From: Iamia sp963728655
GTDB lineage: Bacteria; Actinomycetota; Acidimicrobiia; Acidimicrobiales; Iamiaceae
Assembly: GCA_963728655.1 (NCBI GenBank)
Contig: CAVSLD010000001.1
Span: forward strand, 372,001 to 436,000
Direction: 5' to 3'
Length of the DNA: 64,000 bases
Both the position numbers and the translations under genes were made by a program. The notes under the pieces were generated by a model, which made no database searches, was not told the DNA's origin, and saw nothing but the letters and a program-made list of their open reading frames with translations. Every line of letters begins with the position of its first letter. Position 1 is the first letter of the stretch. This document shows positions 44,431-53,023 of the stretch, in pieces.

Positions 44431-44488
44431 GGACCTGCGTCCCTGCGTCGCGCCGGGCGCGAGCCACGTCCGCAGCTTCGTGGGGGTG
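44431..44488. repeat. Dispersed imperfect palindrome, CTGCGTCCCTG family (copy 2)
   Basis: GGACCTGCGTCCCTGCGTCG, CGCCGGGCGCG and then ACGTCCGCAGCTTCG: the same order of blocks as at 3019-3072, with substitutions mainly in the linkers. It lies between the converging DGPF and methyltransferase genes. Confidence 0.65.
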
Positions 44489-44496
44489 GGACCACG

Positions 44497-45093
44497 TCAG
44501 CCGGGGCGGGTCCAGACGAGGGAGTAGCGGAACAGGAGGTGGCGGCGGTACCGGCAGCCCGGGAGCAGGAGGGTGGCCACCCGCAGGATGCGGCTGTAGC
44601 TGCGGTCGGGGCGCACGGTGGGGGCGGTCACCTCCCACCACCCCCGACGCGCCCGCCGAACCCGTCCGACCACCGCGCCCGCGGCGTCGTGCACCAGGTC
44701 CCACAGGGAGCGGCTGGTGGCGATGCCCACGATCCCCAGCACGCCGCCGGGGCCCACCAGCTCCGAGAGCCGACGCAGGCCCTCCTCGAGAGGCAGGTGG
44801 TGCAGGGTCGCGACCGACAGCACGGCGTCGAAGGTGCCCAGGTCGAGGTCCGGGTCCATCACGTCGCCCTGCACGACCTCGACCCCGGCCAGGCCCGCCA
44901 CCTCGGCCCGGGTGGAGGCCACGCTGTGGTCGTCGACGTCGAGGGCCACCACCTGGATGCCCCGCTCGGCCAGCGCCCGGGTGAGCAGCCCGTCGCCGCA
45001 GCCCACGTCGATGGCCCGACGGCACCCGTCGGGCACGGCCCGCAGGAGCACGTCGTAGTACTCGATGTTGTGGTTCCACCGCGGGTGGGTCAC
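44497..45093 (-). CDS. Class I SAM-dependent methyltransferase
   Basis: A 198-residue Rossmann-fold methyltransferase. Motif I RRAIDVGCGDGLLTRALAER, acidic loop VVALDVDDHSVASTRAEVAG, VVQGDVMDPDLDLGTFDAVL and SVATLHHLPLEEGLRRLSEL (motif IV-V) are clear, with LVGPGGVLGIVGIATSRSLW as the next strand. The substrate is unknown. GTG at 45093 overlaps the stop of the upstream AI-2E-type gene, so both are co-transcribed. Confidence 0.9.
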   Translation of the reverse strand: MTHPRWNHNIEYYDVLLRAVPDGCRRAIDVGCGDGLLTRALAERGIQVVALDVDDHSVASTRAEVAGLAGVEVVQGDVMDPDLDLGTFDAVLSVATLHHLPLEEGLRRLSELVGPGGVLGIVGIATSRSLWDLVHDAAGAVVGRVRRARRGWWEVTAPTVRPDRSYSRILRVATLLLPGCRYRRHLLFRYSLVWTRPG

Positions 45094-46241
45094 GCGCCCT
45101 CCGGGGCCGGCCCGGGCGGTGCCGCGTCGCCGGGCCCGACCGCCGCCGCCTCGCCGCCGTCGTCGTCGCTGTCGCTCGCGGCCCGCTCCTCGCGCAGGGC
45201 CTTGACCGAGGTGAGGACCACCGCGGTCAGGGGCACGGCCAGGAACGTCCCCACCACGCCGAAGGCGGCGGTGCCGGTGGTGATGGCGAGGAGGATCACC
45301 ACCGGGTGCAGCTCCAGGGCCTTGCCGTAGATCCACGGCGCCAGCAGGTCGTTGTCGAACTGCTGCACGAGCAGGGCCACCACGCCGACGATGACCGCGT
45401 CGGCCAGACCCCCGGAGGCCAGGGCCACCAGCACGGCCACGATGCCGGCCCCCACCGCCCCGACCAGGGGGACGAAGGCGGCCAGGAAGGTGAGCAGCAT
45501 CACCGGCAGGACGAGGCCGTCGCCCAGGATCGCCAGCGTGCCGCCGATGATCAGGGCCTCGACCACGCCCAGCAGGGCCGCGCCCCGCAGGTAGCCGCCC
45601 AGGCCGGACCAGGCGGCCTCGGCCACGACGCCGACCTCCCGCCGTCGGTGCTCGGGCACGCGCCGGTGGGCGGCCTCGAGGGTCTCGGGGCCGTCCTTCA
45701 GGGCGAAGAAGGTGAGCAGGAGCGACAGCGCCAGTCCGGCGAGGGCGGTGAGCACCAGGCGGGCGCTGGAGAGGATCTGGTCCTCGTTGTTGCGCAGGAG
45801 GCGGCCGGCCCGGTCCCGGGCGTCGTCCTTGGCATCCGCGATGTCCTTGCGGGTGATGTCGAAGCCGCTGTCCTCGACCAGCCAGTCCTCGACGTCGACC
45901 GTGCCCTGGCTGATGGCGTCGCCCAGGCCGCGGAACTCGCTGATCATGGCGGGCGCCACCGCCGCGCCGGCCGCCCCGATGAGGAGCAGGAACCCGACGA
46001 CCGACGCCGCCGCGGCGGGGGCCGGACGCCAGCCCCGGCGGCGGAGCCACTGCGACGGCGGGGCGAGGACCCGGGTGAGGAAGGTGGTGACGATGAGCGG
46101 GAACAGGACCAGGGTCAGGAGGCTCAGCACGTGGAGCACGAGCCACCCGGCCGCCCCCACGACCAGCAGGCACCCGGCCCAGGCGGTGACCTTGAGCACG
46201 ACGGGTGGCGGCCGCCACGAGGGTGCAGGAGGAGCGGCCAT
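45090..46241 (-). CDS. AI-2E family transporter (UPF0118)
   Basis: A 383-residue membrane protein. It has paired N-terminal helices (GCLLVVGAAGWLVLHVLSLL), a soluble stretch with GLGDAISQGTVDVEDWLVED, then helices LLTFFALKDGPETLEAAHRR, LGGYLRGAALLGVVEALIIG and the conserved AFVPLVGAVGAGIVAVLVAL and QFDNDLLAPWIYGKALELHP, the latter being the family signature. The tail is acidic and proline-rich. The family includes TqsA and Na+/H+ antiporters; export of small molecules is likely but the substrate is unknown. Confidence 0.92.
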   Translation of the reverse strand: MAAPPAPSWRPPPVVLKVTAWAGCLLVVGAAGWLVLHVLSLLTLVLFPLIVTTFLTRVLAPPSQWLRRRGWRPAPAAAASVVGFLLLIGAAGAAVAPAMISEFRGLGDAISQGTVDVEDWLVEDSGFDITRKDIADAKDDARDRAGRLLRNNEDQILSSARLVLTALAGLALSLLLTFFALKDGPETLEAAHRRVPEHRRREVGVVAEAAWSGLGGYLRGAALLGVVEALIIGGTLAILGDGLVLPVMLLTFLAAFVPLVGAVGAGIVAVLVALASGGLADAVIVGVVALLVQQFDNDLLAPWIYGKALELHPVVILLAITTGTAAFGVVGTFLAVPLTAVVLTSVKALREERAASDSDDDGGEAAAVGPGDAAPPGPAPEGA

Positions 46242-46325
46242 GGGCACCGCCCAATGTACGACGGCCGGTCGGCGTGGTCCGTGATCGGGGCCCCGGCCAG
46301 GGGCGGACCGGGAGGTGCGGTCGGC

Positions 46326-47198
46326 CTAGACGGCCACCAGGGCGGCGGCGAGGCCGGCGATGGCCAGGCCCGCGACCTGGGTGCGGCGCATGCGCTCGTC
46401 GAGCACGGTCTGGGCCAGGACCACCGTGGCCGCGGGGTACAGGCCGGTCGTGGCCGACACCACCGCCAGCAGGCCGTGGCGCAGGGCCACCAGGTAGAGG
46501 ACGTTGGCGGTCATGTCGAGCACGCCGCTGCCCAGGGCGACGGCGGCCCCCCGGCCCACCAGGGCGGTGCGGACGCTCTCGCCCCGGCCGGCGACGAGGG
46601 CGGCGAGCAGCGGGACCGACGCCAGGCGGGCGGCCAGCAGCGGGTACAGCCCGGAGTCGGGCCCGGTGCCGTGCAGGCACACGAAGAACAGGCCGAAGAG
46701 CGAGCCGGCCAGCAGGGCGGTGAGGGCCACCCGCGCGGTGGCCCTTCTGGGGGCGGCCGCGGCGTCGAGGGCGTCGGGGACGGCCTCGGGCGGACCCTCC
46801 CGGGTGATCAGCACCACCGCGGCGAGGGCCACGACGATGCCGGCCAGGGCGGGCAGGCCGGGGCGCTCGCCCAGCAGCAGGCCGGCGCCGACGGGCACGG
46901 TCGAGGCGGCCAGGGCGGCCACCGGGGCGACCACGCTCATGGGGCCGCGGGCGAGGGTGCGGAACAGCAGCACCAGGCCGGTGCCGCCGAACACCCCGCC
47001 CAGGCCCCCCAGCAGGAGGTCCCGGGGGGCGACGGTGGCCGGCCCCAGCAGCGGCAGGGCCACGGCGAGGACCAGCAGGCCCGAGGCCTGGGCTCCCAGG
47101 GCGACCGACAGGACGGCCCGGCGCCGGGCGGCCAGGCCGCCGAGGAAGTCCGAGGACCCGAACACGACTGCGGCCCCGAGGGCGAGCACGACCGACAC
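46326..47198 (-). CDS. EamA/DMT-superfamily transporter
   Basis: A 290-residue protein with about ten membrane helices in two EamA repeats. The first opens VSVVLALGAAVVFGSSDFLG and has FRTLARGPMSVVAPVAALAA; the second has VLYLVALRHGLLAVVSATTG and LYPAATVVLAQTVLDERMRR. These exporters move amino acids or metabolites. GTG at 47198 follows GGAGG. It is divergent from the XRE-cupin regulator with an elaborate palindromic region between them, a common pairing in which the regulator controls the transporter. Confidence 0.9.
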   Translation of the reverse strand: MSVVLALGAAVVFGSSDFLGGLAARRRAVLSVALGAQASGLLVLAVALPLLGPATVAPRDLLLGGLGGVFGGTGLVLLFRTLARGPMSVVAPVAALAASTVPVGAGLLLGERPGLPALAGIVVALAAVVLITREGPPEAVPDALDAAAAPRRATARVALTALLAGSLFGLFFVCLHGTGPDSGLYPLLAARLASVPLLAALVAGRGESVRTALVGRGAAVALGSGVLDMTANVLYLVALRHGLLAVVSATTGLYPAATVVLAQTVLDERMRRTQVAGLAIAGLAAALVAV

Positions 47199-47224
47199 CT
47201 GCAGACCTCCTCCGGTCACTCTGC

Positions 47225-47267
47225 TGCACTGGCCGGTGCAGTGTACGGTGTACCAGTGCACTGCACC
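47225..47267. promoter_or_regulatory. Interlocking palindromes between the DMT transporter and XRE-cupin genes
   Basis: TGCACTGG (47225-47232) pairs with CCAGTGCA (47253-47260), and GGTGCAGTG (47235-47243) pairs with CACTGCACC (47259-47267). A direct repeat GTGTACGGTGTAC lies in the centre. It is 27 bases upstream of the transporter GTG. This is a strong candidate for the binding site of the divergent XRE-cupin regulator. Confidence 0.65.
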
Positions 47268-47356
47268 AGCCTGGTCAACCCGGTGACCGGTGCCACCCGG
47301 CGATGCGCCGGGCCCCCGTCGTGAGGGGCACGGGGCGGCCTGGGTAGCGTGGGTGG

Positions 47357-47956
47357 GTGCCCGATGCCGACGAGGTGGCGGCCGCCATCGCCCGGAACGC
47401 CCGCAAGCTGCGGACCGAGCGGCAGTGGTCGCTCGACCACCTGGCCGGGCGCTCGGGCGTGAGCAAGGGGATGCTCGTCCAGATCGAGCAGGCCCGGACC
47501 AACCCCAGCATCGGCACCCTGTGCCGGCTGGCCGACGCCTACGGGGTGACCCTGGCCCAGATCGTCGAGCTCAGCGACACCGCGTCGGTGCGGGTCGTGG
47601 GCCCCGACGAGGTCGTGCGCCTGTGGGACGGCGAGGAGGGCTCGGTCGGCGACCTGCTGGTGGGAGCGGACCGGCGCGAGCACGTGGAGCTGTGGCGGTG
47701 GACCCTCGCGCCGGGCGACAGCCACGAGTCCGAGGGTCACCTGGAGGGCACCCGCGAGATGATGGCTGTCCTCTCCGGCACCCTGACCCTCGACGTCGAC
47801 GGCACCGAGTACCCGGTGCGTGCCGGCGGGGCCGTCCTCTTCGACGGCGACCGGCCCCACGCCTACCGCAACGACCACAAGCGCCCCCTCGACGCCGTGC
47901 TCGTGGTGATCCAGCCCACGACCTACGACGACGCGCCGCCCAGCCACCCCGGCTGA
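47357..47956 (+). CDS. XRE-family regulator with cupin sensor domain
   Basis: A 199-residue protein. The HTH is LRTERQWSLDHLAGRSGVSK followed by GMLVQIEQARTNPSIGTLCR and LADAYGVTLAQIVEL. A short linker leads to a cupin: WTLAPGDSHESEGHLEGTRE (motif 1) and GTEYPVRAGGAVLFDGDRPH (motif 2). This architecture binds a small ligand in the cupin and represses or activates an adjacent transporter gene. GTG at 47357. Confidence 0.92.
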   Translation: MPDADEVAAAIARNARKLRTERQWSLDHLAGRSGVSKGMLVQIEQARTNPSIGTLCRLADAYGVTLAQIVELSDTASVRVVGPDEVVRLWDGEEGSVGDLLVGADRREHVELWRWTLAPGDSHESEGHLEGTREMMAVLSGTLTLDVDGTEYPVRAGGAVLFDGDRPHAYRNDHKRPLDAVLVVIQPTTYDDAPPSHPG

Positions 47957-48208
47957 CCCACCGGCCTCGCCCCGTCGGTCCGTCGATCGGACCCCGGGCA
48001 CGGGGCGAGCGGTGCGGCCGCCTGCCCAGGGAGGACGGTCACGAGGGGAGGGCGGCCAGGACGGGGTGGTCGGGCACGACGGGGTGGGCACCCCCGACGT
48101 GACCGGAGGCACGGGCGCCCCCGGCGGTGCACACTGACGCCGGCCGGACGTGGTTCCGGCCGCGGGCGGAGGGCAGGGCGCCTCCCGCACCCGACCACGA
48201 GGAGTCCC

Positions 48209-49531
48209 GTGAGCGACGACACCCACGACGACCAGGACGGCGGCGACCACGGCGACGTGTTCGTCGACGCCCTCCGCAAGCTCGACCGGGCCGCCGAGGC
48301 GGGCGACATCGTCCCCGAGGTCACCGAGCGCCTGCGCCACCCCAAGGCGATCCTGCAGGTGGCGGTGCCGGTGCGCATGGACGACGGGAGCCTCCGGACC
48401 TTCGACGCCTACCGGGTCCGCCACGACGACACCCGGGGCCCGGCCAAGGGCGGCATCCGCTACCACCCCGACGTCAGCATCAGCGAGGTCAAGGCCCTCG
48501 CCCTGTGGATGACCCTCAAGTGCGCGGTGGTCGACATCCCCTTCGGCGGGGGCAAGGGCGGGGTCATCGTCAACCCCAAGGAGCTGTCGCGGATGGAGCT
48601 GGAGCGCCTCAGCCGCAGCCTGGTCAGCGCCCTGGGGGACTTCATCGGGCCCGACACCGACATCCCCGCGCCCGACGTCTACACCAACGAGATGGTGATG
48701 GGCTGGATGATGGACGAGTACTCCAAGGCCCGCCGCCAGCGCACCCCTGCGGTGATCACGGGCAAGCCCCTCGCCCTGGGCGGCAGCCTCGGACGCTCGG
48801 AGGCCACCGGGCGGGGCGCCTACCACGCCGTCAAGGTCTACGAGGAGCGCCACGGCTGGGACCCGACGGAGAAGACGGTGGCCGTGCAGGGGTTCGGCAA
48901 CGCCGGCCAGCACGTGGCCCGCCTGCTCCACGCCGACGGCTACACGGTCGTGGCCGTCAGCGACTCCAAGGGCGGCATCCAGAGCGACGACGGCTTCGAC
49001 GTGCCCAGCCTGATGCAGCAGAAGAACGAGAGCCGCCAGCTCAAGGCGGTGTACTGCGACGGCTCGGTGTGCGAGGCGGTCGACGCCACCGAGATCTCCA
49101 ACGACCAGCTCCTCGAGCTCGACGTCGACGTGCTGATCCCCGCCGCCCTGGAGGGGGTCATCACCGCCGACAACGCCGGGGACATCCGGGCCGGCCTCGT
49201 GGTCGAGGTGGCCAACGGCCCCACCACCAGCCGGGCCGACGAGATCCTGCGCGAGCGGGAGCTCGACGTGCTGCCCGACATCCTGGCCAACGCCGGGGGC
49301 GTGACGGTCAGCTACTTCGAGTGGGTGCAGAACCGGGGCGGGCTGGCGTGGTCGCTGGAGCGCGTGAACGACGGCCTGGAGGAGACCATGCGCCGGGAGA
49401 CGGCCAACGTCCTCGACCAGGCCGAGGAGGCCGGCACCGACCTCCGCACCGCTGCCTACGTGCTGGCCCTGAAGCGCCTGGCCGAGGCGGTCGAGGCCAC
49501 CGGCACCCACGAGTACTTCGCCGAGGACTGA
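48209..49531 (+). CDS. gdhA: Glu/Leu/Phe/Val dehydrogenase (NAD-type glutamate dehydrogenase)
   Basis: A 440-residue hexameric-type dehydrogenase. DDTRGPAKGGIRYHPDVSIS binds substrate; VVDIPFGGGKGGVIVNPKEL carries the catalytic Lys; FIGPDTDIPAPDVYTNEMVM and the nucleotide fold VAVQGFGNAGQHVARLLHAD follow. VEVANGPTTSRADEILRERE and DILANAGGVTVSYFEWVQNR complete the family. Glutamate is the likely substrate, giving 2-oxoglutarate and ammonia, but leucine or valine specificity is not excluded. The N-terminal 15 residues are very acidic. GTG at 48209 follows GAGGAG. Confidence 0.93.
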   Translation: MSDDTHDDQDGGDHGDVFVDALRKLDRAAEAGDIVPEVTERLRHPKAILQVAVPVRMDDGSLRTFDAYRVRHDDTRGPAKGGIRYHPDVSISEVKALALWMTLKCAVVDIPFGGGKGGVIVNPKELSRMELERLSRSLVSALGDFIGPDTDIPAPDVYTNEMVMGWMMDEYSKARRQRTPAVITGKPLALGGSLGRSEATGRGAYHAVKVYEERHGWDPTEKTVAVQGFGNAGQHVARLLHADGYTVVAVSDSKGGIQSDDGFDVPSLMQQKNESRQLKAVYCDGSVCEAVDATEISNDQLLELDVDVLIPAALEGVITADNAGDIRAGLVVEVANGPTTSRADEILRERELDVLPDILANAGGVTVSYFEWVQNRGGLAWSLERVNDGLEETMRRETANVLDQAEEAGTDLRTAAYVLALKRLAEAVEATGTHEYFAED

Positions 49532-49707
49532 GAGCCCTTCGAGGTCACCCGCTTCGCTCGGTTCTCTCGAGCTGGTCGTGCGGCCTGCGGCCGCGCGGTC
49601 GTCGCAGGGATCGACCAGCAAGCTGGACCGATCCCTGGTCGAGGGGGCTCCGGCGGAGCCTCTGGCCCCTCGAGCTCCCCCGCCAGCGCCGGGGATCACA
49701 CCCTCGT
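49532..49707. other. Intergenic spacer with several stem-loops
   Basis: Between the converging gdhA and hrpB genes. GGATCGACCAGCAAGCTGGACC and the following GGGATCG/CGATCCC-like pairings, plus GGGGCTCCGGCGGAGCCTC, form multiple possible hairpins, consistent with a two-way terminator. No gene seen. Confidence 0.4.
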
Positions 49708-52269
49708 TCAACGATGGCGGGGGCGGCCGCCGCGGCGGAGCGGGGGTGGGCTCGCGGTGGCCGGGTCGTCGGGCCAGGGGTGCTTGGGATAGCGGCCGGC
49801 CATGTCCTTGCGGACCTCTCGCCACGACCCGGACCAGAACCCGGGCAGGTCGGCGGTGACCTGCACGTCGCGGCCCGCCGGGCTGAGCAGGTGCAGCACC
49901 AGCGGCGTCCGGCCCTCGTCGACGGTCGGGTGGGTCGTGGTGCCGTAGAGGTCCTGGACCCGGACGTGGACCGCGGGGGCCTCCCCGGCGTAGTCGACCC
50001 GGAGCTCCCGCCCCGAGGGCAGGGACACGGTGCGGGGGGCGACGTCGTCCAACCGGCCCAGCCAGGGCCACGCCAGCAGGCCGCGCAGGGCGTCGAGCAC
50101 GTCGACCCGCTCCAGGTCGCGCCGGCCCCGGGCTGCGCCGAGGCGGGGCGCCAGCCACCCGTCGAGGTCTCCGGCCAGGCCGTCGTCGGACACGTCGGGC
50201 CAGCCCTCGTCAGGACGGGCCCGACGGGCGAAGACGGCCCGCTGCTGGAGGCTGCGGGCAGCGTCGGTCCAGCCCAGGACGTCCAGGCCCCGGGTCGCGA
50301 CGTGGTCGACCAGGGCGGCCACCGTCCCGGGCCCGGGGGCCACCCTGGTGTCGTGGGCCGCCAGCACCAGGGCCCCCAGTCGGCGCTCGGTACGGGCCCG
50401 CAGGTCGTCGCGCTCGTCGTCCCACACCACCGCGGAGGTGGTCACGACGGCCGCGCCGCCGAGCTCCACCACGTCGGCCTCGTCGAGGGCGGCGGCGATG
50501 CGGACCTGTCCCTGGTCGGCCGCCGCGCCCGGGGTGCCGGGCCGACCGGGCCGGACGGGTGCGGTGTCGACCTCGGCCACCGCCAGCCAGGCCTCGGCGG
50601 CCAGGGGGTCGGTGGCGGGCAGGGCGGCACCGGTGCCGTTGCGCAGCCGGACGCGGTCGCCGGGACGGGACTGGGCCAGGCGGTCGGGGTAGGCCAGGCC
50701 GAGCAGGGGGCCGCAGGCCGTGGGGTCGACCCGGTCGACGGGTCGGACGTCGGCCCGCCGGGCGATCTGGCGGGCCCGGCGGCCGGCGGAGCGGACGGCC
50801 CGCTCGTCGGCCCGGGGGTGCGAGGCCCGGCGGTCGGCCAGCACCCGGAGACGCTCGGCCGCGTCGACCGGCACCTCGCCCGGGCGCCCCCGCAGCACGT
50901 CGCGCTCCTCCAGGGCGGCGGCCAGCAGGCAGGCCTCCCAGCCCCGCCGCCGGCGGACCCCGTCGACCACCATCCGGGCCAGCCGCGGGTGCAGCGGCAG
51001 GCGGGCGACGGCCCGGCCGGCGGCGGTGGGCCGACCGTCGGCGTCCAGGGCACCCAGCTCGGCCAGCAGCTGGCGGGCCTCGGCCAGGGCCGGGGCGGGG
51101 GGCGGGTCGAGGAACCGGAGCTCGTCGACCCCGGCGCCCCACAGGGCCAGGTCGAGGGCGAGGGCGGCCAGGTCGACCTGGGCGATCTCGGGGGTGGCGA
51201 AGGCCGGGCGGGTGGCGTGGCTCGCCTCGCTCCAGAGCCGGACGGCCACCCCCGCCTCGGTGCGCCCGGCCCGGCCCGCCCGCTGGTCGGCCGACGCCCG
51301 CGACGCGGTGACGGTGTGCAGGCGGGTGAGCCCCGTGCGGGGGTCGAGGCGGGGCACGCGGGCCCGGCCCGCGTCGACCACCACCCGCACGCCGGCCACG
51401 GTGAGGCTGGTCTCGGCGATGTCGGTCGCCAGCACCACCCGGCGCCGCCCCGCCGGGGAGGGGGCGAGGGCGAGGTCCTGCTCGGCCACCGGCAGGGCCC
51501 CGAACAGCGGGCGCACGTCGACCCCGGCCGGGAGGGCCCCGCCGCCCAGGGCGCCCGCGACCCGGCGGATGTCGGCCGCGCCGGGGAGGAACACGAGCAC
51601 GTCGCCGGCCTCGCCCCGCACCACGTCGACCACCACCCGGGTCACCTGGGCGTCGAGGCGCTCGCGATCGCCGCCTGGCTCCCACCGCAGGGCGACCGGG
51701 TGGGCCCGGCCCTCGCTCGTGACCACCGGGGCGGGGGTGGCGTCACCGCCCAGCACCGGCGCCAGGCGGTCCGCCTCGAGGGTGGCCGACATGGCCAGCA
51801 CCCGCAGGTCCGGGCACAGGGCGCTGCGGGCGTCGACGAGCAGGGCGAGGGCCAGGTCGGAGTGGATGCTGCGCTCGTGGACCTCGTCGAGGACGACCAG
51901 CCCCACGCCCTCCAGCGACGGGTCGCCCTGGAGGCGCCGGACCAGGATCCCCTCGGTCACCACCTCGATGCGGGTCCGGCCCGAGACCTCGGACTCGTCG
52001 CGGGTGCGGTAGCCGGCGGTCCCGCCCACGTCCTCGCCCAGCAGCGACGCCATGCGCCGGGCCGCGGCCCGGGCGGCCAGCCGTCGGGGCTCGAGCACGA
52101 CGATGCGGCGGCCGCCCAGCCAGGGCTCGTCGAGCAGGCGCAGCGGCACGACCGTCGTCTTGCCCGCCCCCGGGGGGGCTTGCAGCACCGCGACCCCAGG
52201 GCCGGCCAGCGCGGTCCGCACCTCGTCGACGCAGCCCTCCACGGGCAGTCCGGTGGGGGCGACGGGCAC
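49708..52269 (-). CDS. hrpB: ATP-dependent helicase HrpB
   Basis: An 853-residue DEAH-box helicase. Motifs: VLQAPPGAGKTTVVPLRLLD (I), VLEPRRLAARAAARRMASLL (Ia), RTRIEVVTEGILVRRLQGDP, VVLDEVHERSIHSDLALALL (II, DEVH), VLAMSATLEADRLAPVLG (III), VVLATDIAETSLTVAGVRVV (V) and SADQRAGRAGRTEAGVAVRL (VI). The C-terminal third with SLPSGRELRVDYAGEAPAVH and PTVDEGRTPLVLHLLSPAGR is the HrpB-specific domain. Its role is poorly known; it resembles RNA helicases of the DExH type. The start GTG at 52269 is the one nearest the conserved LPVEG. Confidence 0.92.
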   Translation of the reverse strand: MPVAPTGLPVEGCVDEVRTALAGPGVAVLQAPPGAGKTTVVPLRLLDEPWLGGRRIVVLEPRRLAARAAARRMASLLGEDVGGTAGYRTRDESEVSGRTRIEVVTEGILVRRLQGDPSLEGVGLVVLDEVHERSIHSDLALALLVDARSALCPDLRVLAMSATLEADRLAPVLGGDATPAPVVTSEGRAHPVALRWEPGGDRERLDAQVTRVVVDVVRGEAGDVLVFLPGAADIRRVAGALGGGALPAGVDVRPLFGALPVAEQDLALAPSPAGRRRVVLATDIAETSLTVAGVRVVVDAGRARVPRLDPRTGLTRLHTVTASRASADQRAGRAGRTEAGVAVRLWSEASHATRPAFATPEIAQVDLAALALDLALWGAGVDELRFLDPPPAPALAEARQLLAELGALDADGRPTAAGRAVARLPLHPRLARMVVDGVRRRRGWEACLLAAALEERDVLRGRPGEVPVDAAERLRVLADRRASHPRADERAVRSAGRRARQIARRADVRPVDRVDPTACGPLLGLAYPDRLAQSRPGDRVRLRNGTGAALPATDPLAAEAWLAVAEVDTAPVRPGRPGTPGAAADQGQVRIAAALDEADVVELGGAAVVTTSAVVWDDERDDLRARTERRLGALVLAAHDTRVAPGPGTVAALVDHVATRGLDVLGWTDAARSLQQRAVFARRARPDEGWPDVSDDGLAGDLDGWLAPRLGAARGRRDLERVDVLDALRGLLAWPWLGRLDDVAPRTVSLPSGRELRVDYAGEAPAVHVRVQDLYGTTTHPTVDEGRTPLVLHLLSPAGRDVQVTADLPGFWSGSWREVRKDMAGRYPKHPWPDDPATASPPPLRRGGRPRHR

Positions 52270-52450
52270 GGCCCCAGTGTGGACGACCTCCCGCCGGCCC
52301 GGCCCCGCCCCCTGGGCCGGCCCCGCCAGCCCGTAGGTTTCCGGGGATGCGTCGCCCCCTCCGCCCGGCCCCGGGCCGCTCCCGTGCCGGGAACCCCGAC
52401 GGGGCGGCGGCCGACCTGCACCCCGTGACGACCCCGCCCGCGCCCCGCCC

Positions 52451-53023
52451 GTGACGCCCGACCAGGTCGCCACCGTCTTCGCCGTCCTGGCCATCGCCGG
52501 CTCGGTCCTCGTCGCCGTCCTGCTGGTCGGCGCCGCCCTGCCGTCGACCCGTGGGGCGCTGCGGGACCGGATGGCGGGCCAGGGGATGCCGCTCGCCTGG
52601 CTGGTCGCCACCGTGGCCACCGCAGGCAGCCTCTACCTGTCCGAGGTCGCCGACTTCCCGCCCTGTCGCCTGTGCTGGTTCCAGCGCATCGCCATGTACC
52701 CGCTGGTCGTGGTGCTCGGCGTGGGCTGCCTGCGACGCGACGCCAGCGCCCGGATCTCCGGGCTCGTCCTGGCCGGCATCGGCCTGGCCGTCAACCTCTG
52801 GCACGTCGCGGTGGAGATCCGCCCCACCCTCGAGGGCAGCAGCTGCGACCCCGCCAACCCGTGCTCGCTGCGCTGGGTGGAGGCCCTCGGGTTCTGGACC
52901 ATCCCCCGCATGGCCACCGTCGCCTTCGCCCTCGTCCTCACCGCCCTCGCGCTCGACCGCGGGCCGGCGGCGCCGTCCCCCGCACCCGCCGCGACCGACG
53001 CCGGTCGCCTCCAGGAGGTCTGA
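52451..53023 (+). CDS. dsbB: Disulfide bond formation protein B (DsbB) family
   Basis: A 190-residue membrane protein with an additional N-terminal helix before the four-helix DsbB core. The first redox pair lies in FPPCRLCWFQRIAMYPLVVV (C-x2-C followed by the W-F-Q-R-x2-M-Y-P signature) and the second in SSCDPANPC. It should reoxidise a periplasm-side thioredoxin-like partner with quinone. The stop overlaps the ATG of the next gene (TGATG), so DsbB and the thioredoxin-fold protein form a redox pair. Confidence 0.93.
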   Translation: MTPDQVATVFAVLAIAGSVLVAVLLVGAALPSTRGALRDRMAGQGMPLAWLVATVATAGSLYLSEVADFPPCRLCWFQRIAMYPLVVVLGVGCLRRDASARISGLVLAGIGLAVNLWHVAVEIRPTLEGSSCDPANPCSLRWVEALGFWTIPRMATVAFALVLTALALDRGPAAPSPAPAATDAGRLQEV

